DNA from: an uncultured Eubacterium sp.
GTDB lineage: Bacteria; Bacillota; Clostridia; Peptostreptococcales; Anaerovoracaceae
NCBI GenBank assembly: GCA_900551775.1
Contig: URXI01000137.1
Span: 1 to 10,306 of the forward strand
Direction: 5' to 3'
DNA: 10,306 nt
Shown here: positions 8,174 to 10,306 of the stretch, one piece after another
Layout of the letters: every line of letters begins with the position of its first letter
Position numbering within the stretch: position 1 is the first letter of the stretch
Translations under genes and position numbers: made by a program
Notes under the pieces: generated by a model
Seen by the model: the letters and a program-made list of their open reading frames with translations, nothing else
Database searches by the model: none
What the model was told of the DNA's origin: nothing

Positions 8174-9673
8174 CTAAAATAGTATATAATACTTATCGAC
8201 CAATGACAATCCCTTTATCAAATATTCTCTCGCTACGTCTATTGATGTTATTACTGCTGTATCATAGTCATCTACCGACCAATGTGAATATGGATGGCGT
8301 ACACTATGATAAGCGTTATATAAATCATTTAAAAACGCTTGTTGTTGACTGTTCAATACTGAAGTTTCCTTTACATTGCATTCAAAGTGTCCACTTGAAT
8401 CCTTATTAAAGTATCCAAAATTATTCTTTCCATTTGCATCGCTAGTAGACAATTTCATTTTTCCTCCTAATATCCTATGCAAATAATACTCATATGCTCT
8501 AAAAATTGGTGTAATCAATGAAGTATAATCCGGCATATATCCGGTCAACATTGTATTATAGACTGCCGAAAGCAAGTTGTTATAATGCTTCTCGCTTCTT
8601 TTTCCGCTATAATGTGGCAATAACTGTTCAAATTTCACTTCAATCTCTTTTTTTGTTATTGATAAAACATGAAAACGATTTAATGTTTCAATTACAGTCT
8701 GCTCATTTTTCAACAATTCAACTGCTAAAGATATTATTTTTTGAAAGAGCACTGACTGCTTTCCCTGTACATATGAATTGTAATTTGAATAACAATTTAT
8801 AACAACTCGATTTTTTGAATCCGTTATAACCATGCGTTGACGATTTTCAATTACACTTGTGTCGATATTAATTATCTCACTATTTTCTTCTGATAATTCA
8901 CTATTCTCCTCATTTATACACTCAATTATGGTCTTCCAATCTTCTCCCGAAAAGCCTACAAAATATATTGAACCATCATCATATGTCTTATAACCTTTTT
9001 CTAAAAGAGAATTCTTAGCAAATTTATCTGCCATTTCGTTATATTCTATTCCAGAATGTGCTGGAACCTTACAAAATTCAATCGTAATAAGTGAACGCGT
9101 TTCTTTTATAAAAGAGACATATTGACGTGTAATATCCTTTTTTGCTTGCCATGAACCATCCGCCCATTTACCAATTCCTTCGTAGTCATAATATATTTTA
9201 ATTCTCGATTTGCTATATGCTATTGCCCATTTAACAGCTTCTTTTACACCTTCTAGCTCAGCAGCAACATTCCTAAGGTCAACAAATTCTGCACTCAACT
9301 GTTTAGTAAAAGCTTTATATAATGGAGTCTGTATTCCCTTGGCATCAATAATAATTACACCAAATCCTGACTTTTCTTCCGTTGAACTATAGCTTCCATC
9401 AACAAAGGCAATTACTTCCGTCTCTCCCAGTCTTCGCAATTCATCTTCTACCTGATTATTAATCTGTTCAGCAGAATCCTTACTTTCTGTGCTTGTTTCA
9501 GCACTAGCCGAACTCTCTTCCCCCATCATATACTTCTCTGCTTCTGCCATACTCCCAAATGACTTATATTGAGCTCCAGAGAAACCCTTCGTCTGTGCTT
9601 CACATTCAACCCACGTTTCGTATATTCCCGGTTTAATTCCTTGCTTAACTGCATAATATTTTTTCTTTGCCAT
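8174..9673 (-). CDS. rnlA: RNase HI-RnlA fusion: hybrid-binding domain, RNase HI and HEPN ribonuclease toxin
   Basis: This 499-residue protein joins three parts. Residues 4-48 are a viroplasmin-like hybrid-binding domain, as in many RNase H1 proteins. A Ser/Glu/Thr-rich linker follows. Residues 86-222 are an RNase HI domain with a complete active site: D92 (VDGSY), E139, D163 and D216, with H206 ten residues before D216 exactly as H124 and D134 are spaced in E. coli RNase HI. Residues about 276-499 resemble E. coli RnlA from its second domain to the end: a TBP-like beta segment with SYVQGKQSVLFQKIISLAVELL near 300-321, then a helical domain ending in YHSVRHPYSHW. R459 and H464 form the HEPN motif R-x4-H, at the same place and spacing as in RnlA. 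RnlA cleaves mRNA and blocks T4-like phage; in E. coli a separate RNase HI activates it and is also needed for RnlB control. Start ATG 9673 has GGAG 9 bases upstream. It may be named only for its RNase H part in databases. Confidence 0.85.
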   Translation of the reverse strand: MAKKKYYAVKQGIKPGIYETWVECEAQTKGFSGAQYKSFGSMAEAEKYMMGEESSASAETSTESKDSAEQINNQVEDELRRLGETEVIAFVDGSYSSTEEKSGFGVIIIDAKGIQTPLYKAFTKQLSAEFVDLRNVAAELEGVKEAVKWAIAYSKSRIKIYYDYEGIGKWADGSWQAKKDITRQYVSFIKETRSLITIEFCKVPAHSGIEYNEMADKFAKNSLLEKGYKTYDDGSIYFVGFSGEDWKTIIECINEENSELSEENSEIINIDTSVIENRQRMVITDSKNRVVINCYSNYNSYVQGKQSVLFQKIISLAVELLKNEQTVIETLNRFHVLSITKKEIEVKFEQLLPHYSGKRSEKHYNNLLSAVYNTMLTGYMPDYTSLITPIFRAYEYYLHRILGGKMKLSTSDANGKNNFGYFNKDSSGHFECNVKETSVLNSQQQAFLNDLYNAYHSVRHPYSHWSVDDYDTAVITSIDVAREYLIKGLSLVDKYYILF

Positions 9674-9679
9674 AAATTT

Positions 9680-9892
9680 TCACTCCTTATCTCGTTGAAT
9701 ATGCAAAATACCACTCTCATTTTCTATTCGCACCTTATATGCCATTAATCTCAATAAATATTCGGGCATTTTCCTATTTCCCAATTCCCACTCCTGCACC
9801 GTTCTATATGGAATTTCAAAGTATTCTGCAAATTCTCTCCGATTCATTCCAGTGCTATATCTCAGTTCTAACAATCTTTGCTTTGAATCCAT
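9680..9892 (-). CDS. XRE-family helix-turn-helix regulator
   Basis: This 70-residue DNA-binding protein has a Cro/C1-type helix-turn-helix at about residues 15-40: the stretch with NRREFAEYFEIP forms the first helices and the following YRTVQEWELGNR the recognition helix, with the usual EWE.G.R ending. The C-terminal 25 residues may serve in dimer formation. It is the first gene of the toxin module; its TGA overlaps the GGAG ribosome-binding site of the fusion toxin gene, and only 6 bases separate the two genes, so translation is probably coupled. A purine-rich AGGAGAGG site lies about 7 bases before its ATG. A perfect palindrome inside its own promoter suggests that it represses the operon; this is inference. 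It is not part of the classical two-gene rnlAB locus of E. coli. Confidence 0.88.
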   Translation of the reverse strand: MDSKQRLLELRYSTGMNRREFAEYFEIPYRTVQEWELGNRKMPEYLLRLMAYKVRIENESGILHIQRDKE

Positions 9893-9925
9893 AAATTATC
9901 CTCTCCTAATCCAATGCGTATTATT

Positions 9926-9954
9926 AGAATACTATACTCAATGAGTATAGTCAA
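9926..9954 (-). promoter_or_regulatory. Sigma-A promoter of the xre-rnlA-rnlB operon
   Basis: On the minus strand the -35 box TTGACT (9949-9954) and the -10 box TATTCT (9926-9931) are 17 bases apart. The start of transcription would be near 9919, leaving a leader of about 27 bases that holds the AGGAGAGG site of the regulator gene. Both boxes are one base from consensus, so the promoter should be strong unless repressed. Confidence 0.78.
9931..9951. promoter_or_regulatory. Perfect 21-bp palindrome, probable operator of the XRE regulator
   Basis: The arms ACTATACTCA (9931-9940) and TGAGTATAGT (9942-9951) are exact reverse complements around a single central base at 9941. The palindrome fills the whole promoter spacer and overlaps one base of the -10 box and three of the -35 box. 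A dimeric repressor bound here would block RNA polymerase. Size and position are as expected for a dimeric Cro/C1-like repressor. That the neighbouring gene product binds here is inferred. Confidence 0.75.
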
Positions 9955-9976
9955 CACAATTTAATTGAAATATCAT

Positions 9977-10002
9977 AAAAAGAGCCAAGCAATATCTGCT
10001 TG
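9977..10002 (-). terminator. Possible weak intrinsic terminator, minus strand
   Basis: On the minus strand a 6-bp stem, CAAGCA (9997-10002) with TGCTTG (9986-9991), closes a 5-base loop. It is followed by GCTC and five T residues (9977-9981). It could stop transcripts entering from the right before the toxin operon promoter. The stem is short and the T-run does not directly follow it, so this is tentative. Confidence 0.35.
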
Positions 10003-10155
10003 ATCCTGCCATCCACATTTTTCTAAATATCGAGGCTCACAATATGTCAGTACACTAATATTCTTCCTACAAGTTTAGACTTTAGGTATCCTAGGATAGC
10101 AACTGTATCAGGAGTGGTAAATGCACAAAAAACAACAATTATGCCCATAATGACG

Positions 10156-10206
10156 ACAAAAGCCCTTAGCTATGTGTTTTCATTTCATTCCCACAGCTAA
10201 GGGCTT
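10156..10206 (-). terminator. Long inverted repeat, probable transcription terminator
   Basis: The arms AAGCCCTTAGCT (10160-10171) and AGCTAAGGGCTT (10195-10206) are perfect 12-bp reverse complements. A further GTG/CAC pairing past a 2-base bulge shortens the loop to about 15 bases. On the minus strand the stem ends in GGGCTTTTGTC, that is a run of four T, so it would best serve a minus-strand gene lying beyond the right edge. On the plus strand the stem is followed by AGTTTATAAT, a weaker tail. It could also be a piece of a small mobile repeat, but no second copy is seen in the window. Confidence 0.5.
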
Positions 10207-10306
10207 AGTTTATAATATGGATTTATCTGTTGCAAAGCCGCCTATCAATCATTCCATTACCCCCATAAACCACTGGATTACAAGAATAATGGCTCTCATG
10301 CAACCG

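Larger units (their letters stand above)
9955..10306. other. Right-edge AT-rich region without a convincing gene
   Basis: I see no reading frame here that resembles a known protein. The stretch holds a weak hairpin with a T-run in the minus direction (9977-10002), a 12-bp palindrome TATCCTAGGATA (10087-10098), a 9-codon plus-strand frame with a well placed ribosome-binding site (10110-10150), and a long inverted repeat (10160-10206). The last 84 bases are open on the minus strand up to the window edge but are too short to judge. Confidence 0.6.

Noticed and set aside
10087..10098. 12-bp palindrome TATCCTAGGATA
   Set aside because: A perfect palindrome of this size is expected by chance a few times in 10 kb, and it is not tied to a promoter I can support.
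10047..10148. 33-codon minus-strand frame beginning MGIIVVFCAFTTPDT
   Set aside because: It has no ribosome-binding site, starts beside the large hairpin and matches nothing I recognise; chance is sufficient.
10223..10306. Open minus-strand frame reaching the right edge, possibly the end of an outside gene
   Set aside because: Only 27 codons are visible, another frame is nearly as open, and no family motif is present. The hairpin to its left is suggestive but not enough.
1..10306. CRISPR arrays, tRNA or rRNA genes, complete insertion sequences
   Set aside because: I saw no regularly spaced repeats, no tRNA-like cloverleaf or rRNA sequence, and no transposase gene on either strand.

Overview
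The window looks like a defence island in a low-GC Gram-positive bacterium, most likely a Firmicute of the Clostridia type. The Shine-Dalgarno sites are strong (AGGAGG-like), the sigma-A promoters have 17-base spacers, and the gene families match, but the species cannot be named from sequence alone. Every convincing gene lies on the minus strand, so transcription runs from right to left.

Left two thirds (1-7507): an operon jetA-jetB-jetC-jetD encoding a Wadjet-type, SMC-like anti-plasmid complex of the TIGR02677/02678/02680/02679 kind (type III in the scheme I recall). It has its own promoter (TTGCAA, 17 bases, TATACT). The genes overlap by 4, 11 and 44 bases, and jetD runs off the left edge. 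This part is GC-rich: in the sample line 2341-2400, 34 of 60 bases are G or C.

Middle scar (about 7545-7674): a frameshifted remnant of the N-terminal Arm DNA-binding domain of a phage-type tyrosine integrase. It sits between the two defence modules and marks past mobile-element activity.

Right third (7797-9954): a very AT-rich module (8641-8700 has 14 of 60 G or C) of three tightly packed genes. They are a 70-residue XRE-family regulator, a 499-residue protein, and a 115-residue RnlB-like antitoxin. The large protein fuses a hybrid-binding (viroplasmin-like) domain and a complete RNase HI domain to an RnlA-type HEPN ribonuclease toxin. The promoter (TTGACT, 17 bases, TATTCT) has a perfect 21-bp palindrome between and over its two boxes, which looks like the regulator's operator. 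In E. coli, RnlA, RnlB and RNase HI are separate proteins that work together, so this locus joins partners already known to interact. It is the most interesting item in the window.

Right edge (9955-10306): no convincing gene. It holds two hairpins that could stop transcription, plus a 9-codon reading frame with a good ribosome-binding site.
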